Under the pieces are notes generated by a model that had not been told where the DNA came from, ran no database searches, and was given only the letters and a program-made list of their open reading frames with translations. 64,000 nt of DNA from an uncultured Aquimarina sp. (lineage in GTDB: Bacteria; Bacteroidota; Bacteroidia; Flavobacteriales; Flavobacteriaceae): assembly GCF_947500065.1 (NCBI RefSeq), contig NZ_CANMQT010000008.1, positions 186,001 through 250,000 of the forward strand, written 5' to 3'. A program made the translations under genes and the position numbers. The stretch's first letter is position 1. Every line of letters begins with the position of its first letter. Below, piece by piece: positions 18,415-28,677 of this stretch.

Positions 18415-19767
18415 CTAAATCATCCCCTTAACCTCATCAAAATCTAAACCACCATAATTACCACTACTCATCAATAATAAAGCAGAGTCTGTAAAGTCTT
18501 TCTGATTTAAATACGTTTTAAATTCTTCTGGATTAGTGTATATAATCAGGTCTTTTCTTTTAAACGCTTGTGCTATTTGATCCGCAGACACTTCTTCTAG
18601 CTGTTTTATTTTTACTGCATGTGGAGAATAAAAGACCACTGCCTCATCAGCTGCATTTAGTGCTCCTTCATATTCTTTCAAAAACTCAGCATTGAGGCTA
18701 CTATAGGTATGCAACTCAAGACAAGCTACTACTTGTCTATCTTTATATTGTTCTTTTACTGCTTTGGTAGTAGCGCTTACTTTAGATGGACTATGCGCAA
18801 AATCTTTATACGCTACAGCAGAACTACTCTCTGCTATTTTCTCTAAACGTTTAGATGCTCCGGTAAAAGATGCAATTGCTTCATAAAATTCATCCTCATC
18901 AATTCCCATATGCTGACAAATCCATTTAGCTCCTGCTAGATTGCTAAGATTATGAGCTCCAAAAACTTCAATTGGCATTTCTCCTTCTGGTGTTTGCAAC
19001 AGAGTTTCTCCATTCTCAACACGATATTCTGGCGTACTATATGGTATTTTCCGAATCTGGTTTTCTGAGTTTTCTACAACGTTAACTACTTCAGGATCTT
19101 CTTCATTATAATTGATGCTTCCTCCACGAACAATACTATCTATAAAAATCTGAAACTGTTCCACATAATTATCAAATGTCGGAAACACGTTAATATGGTC
19201 CCAAGCGATTCCACTTAGCAGTGCTATATTGGGCTGGTATAAGTGAAATTTTGGTCTCCGATCTATCGGCGAAGAAAGGTATTCATCTCCTTCTAACACC
19301 ATAAAGTCGTTGTCTTCTGTAAGATGAACCATAGTATCAAAACCTTCTAATTGAGCTCCAACCATGTAATCCACTTCCTTTTCATGATAATGCAATACAT
19401 GCAAAATCATGGAAGTAATGGTCGTTTTACCATGAGAGCCGCCAATTACTACACGTGTTTTATTTTTGGATTGTTCATATAGAAATTCAGGGTAAGAATA
19501 TATTTTCAACCCTAATTCCTGAGCCTTATTTAGTTCTGGATTATCTTCCTTAGCGTGCATTCCTAATATAATAGCATCTATATCTTCAGTAACCTTTTCA
19601 GGATACCAACCAAAATCTTTCGGCAATAATCCATAACGATCTAATCTTGATTTTGAAGGTTCAAAAATCACATCATCACTTCCAGTTACTTCATATCCTT
19701 TTTGATGAAGTGCCATGGCAAGATTGTGCATCGCACTTCCTCCTATAGCAATAAAATGTACACGCAT
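18415..19767 (-). CDS. mpl: UDP-N-acetylmuramate:murein tripeptide ligase (Mpl)
   Basis: 450 residues. The Mur-ligase N-domain starts with HFIAIGGSAMHNLAMAL; the ATP-binding P-loop is GGSHGKTT, the central domain has EGDEYLSSPIDRRPKF, and the C-domain has AHSPSKVSATTKAV. Mpl joins recycled tripeptide L-Ala-gamma-D-Glu-meso-DAP to UDP-MurNAc in peptidoglycan recycling. EGDEYLSSPID distinguishes it from MurC. It converges with the PaiB-like gene, 4 bp apart. Confidence 0.93.
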   Translation of the reverse strand: MRVHFIAIGGSAMHNLAMALHQKGYEVTGSDDVIFEPSKSRLDRYGLLPKDFGWYPEKVTEDIDAIILGMHAKEDNPELNKAQELGLKIYSYPEFLYEQSKNKTRVVIGGSHGKTTITSMILHVLHYHEKEVDYMVGAQLEGFDTMVHLTEDNDFMVLEGDEYLSSPIDRRPKFHLYQPNIALLSGIAWDHINVFPTFDNYVEQFQIFIDSIVRGGSINYNEEDPEVVNVVENSENQIRKIPYSTPEYRVENGETLLQTPEGEMPIEVFGAHNLSNLAGAKWICQHMGIDEDEFYEAIASFTGASKRLEKIAESSSAVAYKDFAHSPSKVSATTKAVKEQYKDRQVVACLELHTYSSLNAEFLKEYEGALNAADEAVVFYSPHAVKIKQLEEVSADQIAQAFKRKDLIIYTNPEEFKTYLNQKDFTDSALLLMSSGNYGGLDFDEVKGMI

Positions 19768-20051
19768 AATTATATTCTTGATTAGAAAGAGTAAAGATAC
19801 AATCTACAATCAATAATGAAAGAATGTAGAAATGAAAAAACAAAAAAGACAAAAAATAGGGAAGCCTTTAACCTAATTATGAGTTCATTTACTCACTAAA
19901 TTAATATTGTCACTAATCAAAACAAGGTTTTCCCTAATTTATCGTTGCAATTATGTAGCTTTATATAGTTATTTACTTTTTACAAATCTATACCTAAGAA
20001 TATGGTACAAGACTTGTATTATTGTTTTAACAAACACAAAAAATCAAACAG

Positions 20052-23000
20052 ATGAAAAAATATATCATTCTTGTTTTCATACTCTTTATTACAAACCTAA
20101 ATTATATGATGGCTCAGAACAACTATCAAGACGATTGGAAAAAAGTAGAAGATTTTGATCGGCAAGGATTACCCAAGTCTGCATTAGAAATTGTAGAAAC
20201 TATACACACCGGTGCAAAAAAAGCTAATAATACGAATCAGATCACCAAAGCTTTAATATACAAAGCAAAGTATACGTTAGTTTTGGAAGAAAATGCACAA
20301 TTAAATATTATTGAAGAATTTAAAAATGAAATTGCTAATAGTAAGTTTCCTAGTCGAAATATTCTGGAAAGCGTTTTAGCAAATCTGTATTGGCAATACT
20401 TCCAAGAGAATCGATGGCAATTTTATAACCGAACCAAAACTTCGGAAAAAGTAGATAAAGAAGATTTCAGAACATGGGATTTAGAAACCCTGTTCGCTGA
20501 AATCCATTTGTATTACCAAGAATCACTAAATAACGGGCTACTGTCACAGCAAACAGATCTTGCTCAATTTAAAGATATCCTTACAGAATCTTACGATTCT
20601 AAAATATACAGACCAACGCTTTTTGATTTTTTATCTCATAACGCATTAGCATTTTACAAAACTTCAGAAACTAGCATTACCAAACCGGCTTATGCATTCG
20701 AGATAGATTCACCAGAGTATCTAAAAGACCACCAACAATTTTCGGTAATTAAAATTAACACACAAGATTCTTTATCGTTACAATTTCATGCGTTAAAAAC
20801 ATATCAAAATCTTATCAATTTTCATAAAAGAGATCAACAACCTGATGCATTGATTGAAGTAAATATAGAACGTCTAAAATTCATACATGAGAACGCTATA
20901 TTTAGTGATAAACAAGAACTTCTGTTAGCCACTTTACTTTCAGAAAAAGAAAAACATAAAAACAGTCCTGCTTCTACGCTCTACGACTATGAGATTGCAA
21001 GTCTATACCAAACACAGGCTGCGACCTATATTCCCACTGAAAATGAAACGCATCGATGGACGCTTCAGAAAGCCTTAAAAGTTTGTGAAGCAGCGATAGC
21101 TAAATATCCAAAATCAAGAGGATCCAAAAATTGCGCTTATTTAAAAGAACAAATTCTTGATAATCAGATTAACAGTATCAAAGTAGAAAGTTACATTCCG
21201 ATAAACAAACCATCACGACTTTTAGTAAATTATAAAAATCTGGAACTACTCTATTTTAAGGTTTTGAAAGTTAATCAAAGTCAATTAAAATCTTTTCAGA
21301 AAGTTTATGAGCTAAAAAAACGAGTAGCTTTTCTAAATAAACTAACCGTAGTTAATTCCTGGGAAACCAAACTTCTTGATGAAAAAGACTACCAAAATCA
21401 TGCTACGGAAATTTTGGTTCCTGAATTAACACAAGGCTCATACCTTATTATAGGATCTATGTCAAAAGATTTAAGTGAAAGTCATACATTTTCCTTTGGT
21501 AACCTTCAGGTTACTAACCTAACACTTGTTGAAAACAAAAAAACAAGCGAAACAAAGTTTCAGGTAATAGACCGAAACACTGGTGCTCCGATTCCGAAAG
21601 CCAATATCAAACTGTTTTCAGAAAACCGAAGAAATAGCTTAAACCAAACCCTAATTACCAACGAAAAAGGAGAAGCCTCTTTTACCAAAGAAGGTTATTA
21701 TTATAATGTATTAGCAACGGTAACTAAAGGAACTGACAAAGCCTTTTTTAGAGGACTATATCTTAATCAATACGGTAGCAATAACGAACCAGATATAAGT
21801 ACTAGACGCACCTCTTTTCTTTTTACAGATCGAAGTATTTACAGACCAGGACAAACTGTATACTTCAAAGGAATTATGATGGCTGCTACAGGTAAAGAAG
21901 ATCCAAACGTAGTTGCTAATAGGCAAACTTTTGCCAAACTAATAGATGTAAACGGACAAGAAGTTAAGTTATTAAATTTTACGACTAATGAGTATGGATC
22001 CTTTGCAGGAGAGTTCATACTACCTTCTTCTGGATTAACCGGTAACTATACGATACAAACAGATAATTATAATAGTACTTCTATTTCTGTAGAAGAATAT
22101 AAGCGGCCTAAATTTGAAACAAAATTTAATCCGGTTACAGAAACCTACAAGATTAATGACAGTATTAAACTTACAGCAACCGCTACTGCTTATGCGGGAA
22201 GTAATATTACTGATGCCAAAGTTGTATATCGAGTATATAGACAAGTACAATACCCTCGTTGGTGTTATTGGTTCCCGAGAAACAGTGAGGAACAAGAAAT
22301 AACACATGGAGAAACTAAAACTAATGATGTTGGAGAATACAACATTACATTTGCTGCGTTGTCTGACAAAAGTGTTTCTAAAGATAATCAGCCGGTATTC
22401 AGCTATAAAATCACTGCAGATGTTACGGATATTAATGGAGAAACAAGAAGTACAACAACGTATGTTAATGTTGGATACCACGCATTAACAGCCTCCATAA
22501 ACATTGCTTCGAAAATTGATAAAACCAAAAAGGACAATACACTCAGCATCGCTACTCAAAATCTAAATAATGAATTTGTAGCGAATACTGGAAGTCTTAA
22601 AATATATAAGCTACAGGCTCCAGAATGTTCTATGCGAGTTCGTCCTTGGAAAGCTCCTGACTACAGTGGTTTCACCAAAGAAGAATTCAAAAAATTATTT
22701 CCAAATGACGCATATAACAATGAGGATGATTTCAGAAGTTGGGAAAAAGGAACCTTGGTATTTGATAAAACCTATGATACTAAAGAAACAAACGATAATT
22801 CTAAAGGTACCAAAGACATATCCCTTAATTCAATCAAAAAGTGGGAAACAGGTAAGTATACTATAGAACTCAATACCAAGGACAGGTTTGGACAGGAAGT
22901 AAAAGATATTCAATATATAGATGTATTTGATCAATCAGACAAAACCATTTCTGATAGCAAACTATTTGAAATTACTACGAATAAAAACACGTACAATATC

Positions 23001-26000
23001 GGGGATGAAATCATTCTAAAATTAAGTTCCGCTTCAGAAAATATTACCGTAACTATAGATATCGAAAAAAACCGAAAGGTTATTGAAACCAAACTTATTT
23101 CACTATCTAATAGCAGTAAAACTATCAAAATACCGGTAAACAAAGAAGATCTTGGAGGATTTGCTATTACCTATAGTTTTGCTAATTACAATGGATACCA
23201 AAGTGGAGTGCTGCCTATTGCAGTTCCTTACGAGCCAACAGAACTTACTATAGAGACCAAAACGTTTAGAGATAAACTACAACCAGGACAACAAGAAACT
23301 TGGAGTTTTACGGTAAAAGGTCCAAAAGGTGACAAAGTTACTGCAGAACTTTTGGCTAGTATGTACGATGCTTCTTTAGATCAATTTAGACCACATCAAT
23401 GGTATTTTAATCCAATCAACAGACCTATTTACTATTCATATTCACAACGAAATGCTACTAGAAGTTTTACTCAAGAAAATTTTAATATTTACGATCAACA
23501 ACGCTGGACTGCTAGTTTCCAGCATCAAGGGTATGATCAGCTGAACTGGTTTGGATTGTATTTTGGACAAAGTCATCGTTTTAATAGTTTTGGATCTCAA
23601 AAGAGAATGAGCAGAAGCAAATCTGCTCCCGCTCCCCAAGCATCTATGGCTATGGAAATGGCGGATGATGTAGAAATGGAAAAAGTGGCAATAGCTGGAA
23701 ATCCAGGCCAGGAAAAAAAAGAAAGCGATTCTCTAGGTCGCGCAGAAAACGAAAGTAATAAGAAAGAGGACCAAAAAGAGCCATCTCTAGAAGGTATCAA
23801 AATCCGAAAAAACCTGCAAGAAACCGCTTTTTTCTTTCCGCAATTGACTACAGATCCTGAAGGCAATATTAGCTTCAACTTTACTGCTCCTGAGGCATTG
23901 ACTAAATGGAAACTACAATTACTTGCTCATACTAAGGAGTTAAATGCAGGCACACAACTATTAGAAACAGTTACACAAAAGGAATTAATGATCTTACCAA
24001 ATCCTCCAAGGTTTTTAAGAGAAGGAGATCAAATTATTCTGAGTTCTAAAGTATCCAATATCTCTACCAAAGATCTTACAGGTATTATAGAATTACAACT
24101 AACCGATGCCTTAACAGGAAAGTCAATTGATACGGATTTACAGAACACCAATATCCGTCAGAATTTCTCTGTAAAAGCAACCGGAAACACAAATGTATCT
24201 TGGAATCTTCAGGTTCCTGATAATGTACAAACTGTGCAGTATAAAATTGTAGCTAAAGCAGGAGATTTTTCTGATGGCGAGCAAAACGTACTACCTGTAT
24301 TATCCAACAGAATGATGGTAACAGAAACATTACCGATGTGGATACGTTCTGATCAGACAAAGACGTTTACTTTAGATAAATTAAAGAACAATACATCTAC
24401 AACACTAAAAAACCATAAGCTTACGTTAGAAATGACTTCTAATCCGGCGTGGTATGCAGTGCAAGCGCTACCCTACTTGATGGAATATCCATACGAATGT
24501 GCAGAACAAACATTCTCTAGATATTATGCTAATTCATTAGCTAGTCATATCGCTAATTCTAATCCTAGAATTCAGGAAGTATTTAACCAGTGGAAAAACA
24601 CAGACGCTTTACTCAGTAATCTAGAAAAAAATCAAGAACTAAAATCTTTAATAATCCAGGAAACACCTTGGTTACGGGATGCACAGAGCGAGACGGAGCA
24701 AAAGAAGCGAATTGCATTGCTTTTTGATCTTAATAAGATGAATAATGAATTACAAAGAGCTATCAACAAACTACAGCAGTTACAATATGGTTCTGGAGCT
24801 TTTCCTTGGTTTAAAGGAGGAAGAGAGAATCGTTACATCACACAACATATTGCTGCAGGTTTTGGGCACTTAAAAAAACTAGGAGTCACCAAATTTGATG
24901 GAAGCACTCAGAACATGCTCCAAAAATCGGTTCGTTATCTCGATCAAGAATTTGTAAAAGAATACGAAGAACTCAAAAAGTATTGCAAGCGTAATAATAT
25001 TGATATCAATAAAGATCATCTGAGTCATACACAAGTTCATTATCTGTATATGCGCAGTTTCTTTTCTGATATAAAAAGAGCCAATAACACCAATGAAGCT
25101 TGGGATTATTATTTGAGACAGTCCAAAAAATACTGGCTTGATAGAGGTTTATATTCTCAAGGGATGTTGTCTTTGATACTACATCGAAACGATGATACCA
25201 ATACAGCTACCAAAATCATTAGATCTTTAGATGAAAAAAGTATCACTAGCGAAGAACTAGGTATGTACTGGAAATCGAATACAGCCAGTTGGTATTGGTA
25301 TCAAGCACCAATAGAAACACAAGCATTAATGATTGAAGTTTTTGCAGAAATCGAACAAGAACCTAAAAAGACAGAGATTGTAGATAACCTTAAGGTTTGG
25401 TTATTAAAAAACAAACAAACCAATCGATGGAAAACCACTAAAGCGACCACAGAAGCGGTATATGCCTTATTATTACAAGGTAGTGACTGGTTATCTGTAA
25501 CCGATATGGTCGAAATAGTATTAGGAGATCAAAAAATTGATCCTAGCCAGATGGAGGATGTAAAAGTAGAAGCCGGAACAGGGTATTTTAAAACTTCCTG
25601 GAACGGAAATGAAATACAGAAAGATATGGCTACTGCCAAAATCACCAAAAAAGGAAAAGGAATTGCTTGGGGAGCACTGTACTGGCAATATTTTGAAAAC
25701 CTGGACAAGATTACCTCGGCAGAAACGCCACTTAAACTAAAGAAAAAGTTATTCTTAAAAAAGAATACAGACCGAGGCGAAGAGATTACAGAGATCACCG
25801 ATGACACGCAATTACAACTAGGAGATTTAGTAAGAGTCCGTATAGAATTGAGGTCAGATCGCACCATGGAGTTTGTACATATGAAAGATATGAGAGCCTC
25901 TGGATTAGAACCGATCAATGTCATCTCGCAATACAAATATCAAGATGGATTAGGGTATTATCAGAGTACCAAAGATGCTTCTACTAACTTCTTCTTTGAT

Positions 26001-26147
26001 TATTTACCAAAAGGAGTGTACGTATTTGAATATGACCTACGTGTAAATAACAAAGGTGATTTCTCTAATGGCATCACTACAATCCAGAGCATGTATGCAC
26101 CAGAGTTCAGTAGTCATTCTGAAGGAGTGAGAGTGAAGGTTAAGTAA
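20052..26147 (+). CDS. Large alpha-2-macroglobulin family protein with thioester motif
   Basis: 2031 residues with a Sec signal peptide ending near residue 21 (MMAQ) and no lipobox. The middle holds MG/MG2-type domains (FTDRSIYRPGQTVYFKGI, about 590-640) and the A2M family domain (PQLTTDPEGNISFNF). The thioester motif CAEQ lies in YPYECAEQTFSRYY (Cys at 1483), followed by the helical toroid (residues about 1560-1780). A Met/Ala/Lys-rich linker lies near 1185-1260. Such proteins trap proteases in the periplasm by covalent thioester chemistry. The usual partner gene pbpC is absent downstream; instead the accessory region begins. Confidence 0.92.
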   Translation: MKKYIILVFILFITNLNYMMAQNNYQDDWKKVEDFDRQGLPKSALEIVETIHTGAKKANNTNQITKALIYKAKYTLVLEENAQLNIIEEFKNEIANSKFPSRNILESVLANLYWQYFQENRWQFYNRTKTSEKVDKEDFRTWDLETLFAEIHLYYQESLNNGLLSQQTDLAQFKDILTESYDSKIYRPTLFDFLSHNALAFYKTSETSITKPAYAFEIDSPEYLKDHQQFSVIKINTQDSLSLQFHALKTYQNLINFHKRDQQPDALIEVNIERLKFIHENAIFSDKQELLLATLLSEKEKHKNSPASTLYDYEIASLYQTQAATYIPTENETHRWTLQKALKVCEAAIAKYPKSRGSKNCAYLKEQILDNQINSIKVESYIPINKPSRLLVNYKNLELLYFKVLKVNQSQLKSFQKVYELKKRVAFLNKLTVVNSWETKLLDEKDYQNHATEILVPELTQGSYLIIGSMSKDLSESHTFSFGNLQVTNLTLVENKKTSETKFQVIDRNTGAPIPKANIKLFSENRRNSLNQTLITNEKGEASFTKEGYYYNVLATVTKGTDKAFFRGLYLNQYGSNNEPDISTRRTSFLFTDRSIYRPGQTVYFKGIMMAATGKEDPNVVANRQTFAKLIDVNGQEVKLLNFTTNEYGSFAGEFILPSSGLTGNYTIQTDNYNSTSISVEEYKRPKFETKFNPVTETYKINDSIKLTATATAYAGSNITDAKVVYRVYRQVQYPRWCYWFPRNSEEQEITHGETKTNDVGEYNITFAALSDKSVSKDNQPVFSYKITADVTDINGETRSTTTYVNVGYHALTASINIASKIDKTKKDNTLSIATQNLNNEFVANTGSLKIYKLQAPECSMRVRPWKAPDYSGFTKEEFKKLFPNDAYNNEDDFRSWEKGTLVFDKTYDTKETNDNSKGTKDISLNSIKKWETGKYTIELNTKDRFGQEVKDIQYIDVFDQSDKTISDSKLFEITTNKNTYNIGDEIILKLSSASENITVTIDIEKNRKVIETKLISLSNSSKTIKIPVNKEDLGGFAITYSFANYNGYQSGVLPIAVPYEPTELTIETKTFRDKLQPGQQETWSFTVKGPKGDKVTAELLASMYDASLDQFRPHQWYFNPINRPIYYSYSQRNATRSFTQENFNIYDQQRWTASFQHQGYDQLNWFGLYFGQSHRFNSFGSQKRMSRSKSAPAPQASMAMEMADDVEMEKVAIAGNPGQEKKESDSLGRAENESNKKEDQKEPSLEGIKIRKNLQETAFFFPQLTTDPEGNISFNFTAPEALTKWKLQLLAHTKELNAGTQLLETVTQKELMILPNPPRFLREGDQIILSSKVSNISTKDLTGIIELQLTDALTGKSIDTDLQNTNIRQNFSVKATGNTNVSWNLQVPDNVQTVQYKIVAKAGDFSDGEQNVLPVLSNRMMVTETLPMWIRSDQTKTFTLDKLKNNTSTTLKNHKLTLEMTSNPAWYAVQALPYLMEYPYECAEQTFSRYYANSLASHIANSNPRIQEVFNQWKNTDALLSNLEKNQELKSLIIQETPWLRDAQSETEQKKRIALLFDLNKMNNELQRAINKLQQLQYGSGAFPWFKGGRENRYITQHIAAGFGHLKKLGVTKFDGSTQNMLQKSVRYLDQEFVKEYEELKKYCKRNNIDINKDHLSHTQVHYLYMRSFFSDIKRANNTNEAWDYYLRQSKKYWLDRGLYSQGMLSLILHRNDDTNTATKIIRSLDEKSITSEELGMYWKSNTASWYWYQAPIETQALMIEVFAEIEQEPKKTEIVDNLKVWLLKNKQTNRWKTTKATTEAVYALLLQGSDWLSVTDMVEIVLGDQKIDPSQMEDVKVEAGTGYFKTSWNGNEIQKDMATAKITKKGKGIAWGALYWQYFENLDKITSAETPLKLKKKLFLKKNTDRGEEITEITDDTQLQLGDLVRVRIELRSDRTMEFVHMKDMRASGLEPINVISQYKYQDGLGYYQSTKDASTNFFFDYLPKGVYVFEYDLRVNNKGDFSNGITTIQSMYAPEFSSHSEGVRVKVK

Positions 26148-26184
26148 TAGAAAGAAAAGCGTCAATTCGATACTTTATAAATAC

Positions 26185-26218
26185 AACAAAACCACATATT
26201 AATCTATGTGGTTTTGTT
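26185..26218 (+). terminator. Intrinsic terminator after the alpha-2-macroglobulin gene
   Basis: Fourteen-base stem with arms AACAAAACCACATA and TATGTGGTTTTGTT around TTAATC. A closely similar hairpin with similar following sequence occurs at about 48723-48790, so this is also one copy of a dispersed repeat. Confidence 0.8.
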
Positions 26219-26261
26219 ATGTGGGGGATTTTACATTATTTTTAGAAAGTAATATAAAAAC

Positions 26262-26295
26262 TAAGCGTTGATTTAAACGTTTAAATCAACGCTTA
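26262..26295. repeat. 34-bp perfect palindrome
   Basis: Left arm TAAGCGTTGATTTAAAC and its exact reverse complement abut with no loop. It lies 44 bp after the preceding terminator, at the junction between backbone and accessory block. There is no T-run and no gene start close by (next start at 26432). Could be a binding site, a recombination joint or a hairpin-forming repeat. Confidence 0.7.
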
Positions 26296-26431
26296 CAAAT
26301 GATTACACACATATTTTATATATGGGAAATATAGGACAGGTATCCTATATTCTCATGTTGTAACCAATTAGAGAAACATCGCACTATTCAAAAAAAAAAA
26401 GCGTTCTGAAATTAAATCAATCAAAAACTAA

Positions 26432-27859
26432 ATGAAAAAAATCTTATTTCTATCAATCATTCTTATTGGAATTATTTCTTGTAAAAACGAAAAACAAAAT
26501 GTTGAAAATAAAATTATTCCAAATGAAAAATCGAGCAAACTTGACACTCTTTTTACTGAACTATATCAAAATGGAGCTTTTAACGGAAATGTACTTGTAG
26601 CTGAAAGTGGAAATATAATTTTTAAAAAAAGTTATGGGCTTGCTAATGAAGAATCAAATGAACAATTAAATAAAGAAACTATCTTTGAATTAGCATCTGT
26701 TTCTAAACAATTTACTGCAATGGGAATTGTTCAGCTCGAAAAAAAAGAAAAATTATCTTATAATGATTTAATAAGTAAATATGTTCCAGAATTAGGAAAA
26801 TATAAAAACATTACGATTAAAAATCTTTTGACACATACAGGTGGACTTCCAGATTATATGGTACTTTCAGAAAACAATTGGAATAAAACAAAAATTGCAA
26901 CTAATGAGGATATAATAAACCTTTTCAAAGAGTTTGAGCCAAAAAAGAAATTTGAACCAAATGATAGATGGGACTACAGCAATACAGGTTATTTACTTTT
27001 AGCAACTATAATTGAGAGAGTTAGCGGATTATCTTTTGAGCAATATTTAAAAAAGAATGTTTTTGAGCCATTAGAAATGGAGAACACTTTTATTTATAGA
27101 AGAAGATTTCAACCAAAAGAAGTTAAAAATTATGCGCAAGGTTATATTTACTCTGATAGCTTAAAGAGAAAAATATTACCAGATGAATTAGGAAAGGACT
27201 ATTACGCTATTTATTTAGATGGAATCGTAGGGGATGGAATGGTAAATTCTAATGCAACAGATTTATTAAAATGGGATAGAGCTCTTTATGAAAATAATTT
27301 AATCAATGATGAAGATAGAAAAATGATTTTTTCTTCATACAAAACCAAAGATAATTCAGAAACTGATTATGGTTTTGGTTGGATGATTGATAGCACAAAA
27401 ACTTATGGAAAAATTGTTTTTCATTCAGGTGGTTGGGCAGGATATAGAACTTACATAGAAAGAGATTTAGATAATGATAAAACAATAATAATTCTTCAAA
27501 ATAATTCAACTTCCAAAACAGTAATTCCTAAAAAGAATACCCGTAGAATTTTATATAATCAAGAAGTTGAAAAACCAATTAAATTAGATAATAACATTTT
27601 AAAAATTTATGCTGGAAAATATCTAAATGACAAGCAAAAGGAAAGAGAAATAGTATTTGAAAATGATAAACTTTATGCTCGAATGAGTCCTGATTTTAAA
27701 ATGGAACTTGTGCCAGTATCTAAAACTAAATTTATTGTTGATGGATATTCACCAGAAGTCACTTATACATTTCAACTGAATAAAAACGGAGAGGTAGAAA
27801 AATATAGAGTACAACAAGAATCTCAAGGTGTTGATAAAGAAGCTAAACGAATAAAATAA
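26432..27859 (+). CDS. Serine hydrolase lipoprotein (class C beta-lactamase / PBP-like)
   Basis: 475 residues. Lipoprotein signal ends in GIISC (C17). The beta-lactamase-family active site is present: SVSK (SxxK), YSNTGY (YxN) and HSGGWAGY in place of the KTG triad. The C-terminal 100 residues form an extra beta domain. Such proteins are usually peptidases, esterases or D-aminopeptidases rather than antibiotic-resistance enzymes. It is the first gene of the accessory block and is followed 6 bp later by dyad repeat A. Confidence 0.85.
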   Translation: MKKILFLSIILIGIISCKNEKQNVENKIIPNEKSSKLDTLFTELYQNGAFNGNVLVAESGNIIFKKSYGLANEESNEQLNKETIFELASVSKQFTAMGIVQLEKKEKLSYNDLISKYVPELGKYKNITIKNLLTHTGGLPDYMVLSENNWNKTKIATNEDIINLFKEFEPKKKFEPNDRWDYSNTGYLLLATIIERVSGLSFEQYLKKNVFEPLEMENTFIYRRRFQPKEVKNYAQGYIYSDSLKRKILPDELGKDYYAIYLDGIVGDGMVNSNATDLLKWDRALYENNLINDEDRKMIFSSYKTKDNSETDYGFGWMIDSTKTYGKIVFHSGGWAGYRTYIERDLDNDKTIIILQNNSTSKTVIPKKNTRRILYNQEVEKPIKLDNNILKIYAGKYLNDKQKEREIVFENDKLYARMSPDFKMELVPVSKTKFIVDGYSPEVTYTFQLNKNGEVEKYRVQQESQGVDKEAKRIK

Positions 27860-27865
27860 CTGGCT

Positions 27866-27995
27866 ACAACACCATATAAAATTAATTGCTTGGTTCAAGT
27901 CGATTTACGAAAATCCTCTCGGACTTTCGATCTCTGATGTATTTGCTAACTTTAGTGTTTAAATCATGCAACTAATCTTATACAAGACCGTTACC
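27866..27995 (+). repeat. ~130-bp dyad repeat, copy A (attC-like)
   Basis: Begins 6 bp after the serine-hydrolase stop and ends 22 bp before the next gene. Left arm ATATAAAATTAATTGC pairs imperfectly with right arm GCAACTAATCTTATA; the outer right end is ACAAGACCGTTACC. The interior shares GCTTGGTT, a CTCTCGGA-type centre and TTTGCTAACTTTAGT with copies B and C. Confidence 0.7.
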
Positions 27996-28017
27996 TATCA
28001 TTAAGAAACCATAAAGA

Positions 28018-28509
28018 TTGAATATTAGAAAAGCAATAGAATCCGATTTTGACCAAGTTTGGCAGATATTCTCAGAAGTCATTAAAACTGGAGACACCTA
28101 TGTCTTTAATCCAAATACACCACAAAAGGACTTGAAAAAGCATTGGTTTGCTGACTATATGGAAACTTACGTAATGGAAGAGAATGAACAAATACTCGGA
28201 ACATATATAATAAAGCCTAATCAAATTGATTTAGGAAATCATATTGCAAATTGCAGCTATATGGTAAATCCTGATGCACAAGGAAAAGGAATTGGGAAAA
28301 AACTTTGTGAACACTCGCTTAAAATAGCGAAGGAAAATAACTATGAAGGAATTCAATTCAATATCGTGGTAAGTACTAATAAAGGCGCTGTGAAATTATG
28401 GGAAAAATACGGATTTCAAATAATTGGAACCACTCCTAAAGGATTTAGACACTCTGAATTAGGCTTGGTGGATACTTATATTATGTATAAAAATTTAAAA
28501 GAAAAATAA
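28018..28509 (+). CDS. GNAT family N-acetyltransferase
   Basis: 163 residues from a TTG start at 28018; no ATG is available and MNIRKA is the usual GNAT opening. The acetyl-CoA pyrophosphate-binding motif is NPDAQGKGIGKKL, followed by IVVSTNKGAVKLWEKYGF. GNAT enzymes acetylate amines of small molecules or proteins; the nearest described types are phosphinothricin- or toxin-like acetyltransferases, but the substrate is open. It sits alone between two repeat-bearing spacers, like a cassette. Confidence 0.88.
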   Translation: MNIRKAIESDFDQVWQIFSEVIKTGDTYVFNPNTPQKDLKKHWFADYMETYVMEENEQILGTYIIKPNQIDLGNHIANCSYMVNPDAQGKGIGKKLCEHSLKIAKENNYEGIQFNIVVSTNKGAVKLWEKYGFQIIGTTPKGFRHSELGLVDTYIMYKNLKEK

Positions 28510-28514
28510 CAAAA

Positions 28515-28590
28515 AATAACTTACAACAATTTGCATATTGCATATGCACCTTTCTGGATGCAAACACAACATACAAGAAGCGTTGTACGC
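28515..28590 (+). repeat. Degenerate repeat after the acetyltransferase gene
   Basis: Spacer with TTACAACAATTTGCA at the left, an internal palindrome TGCATATGCA, and a right end ACATACAAGAAGCGTTGT resembling the ACAAGACCGTTA end of copies A, M and N. Probably a decayed relative of the dyad repeats; similarity is short. Confidence 0.35.
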
Positions 28591-28677
28591 AAGCAAGCCA
28601 AAGCCAAAAATTTAATTTGCGCGTAATTTATATTGAATTAAGTCGACTATTAACTTAATTTTACAATACTATAATTT

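Noticed and set aside
22035..22481. Long minus-strand frames inside the alpha-2-macroglobulin gene
   Set aside because: They lie wholly opposite a well-supported coding frame and have Cys/Ser/Ile-rich composition without any domain.
26262..26295. The 34-bp palindrome as a terminator
   Set aside because: It has no loop and no T-run, and a good terminator lies 44 bp before it.
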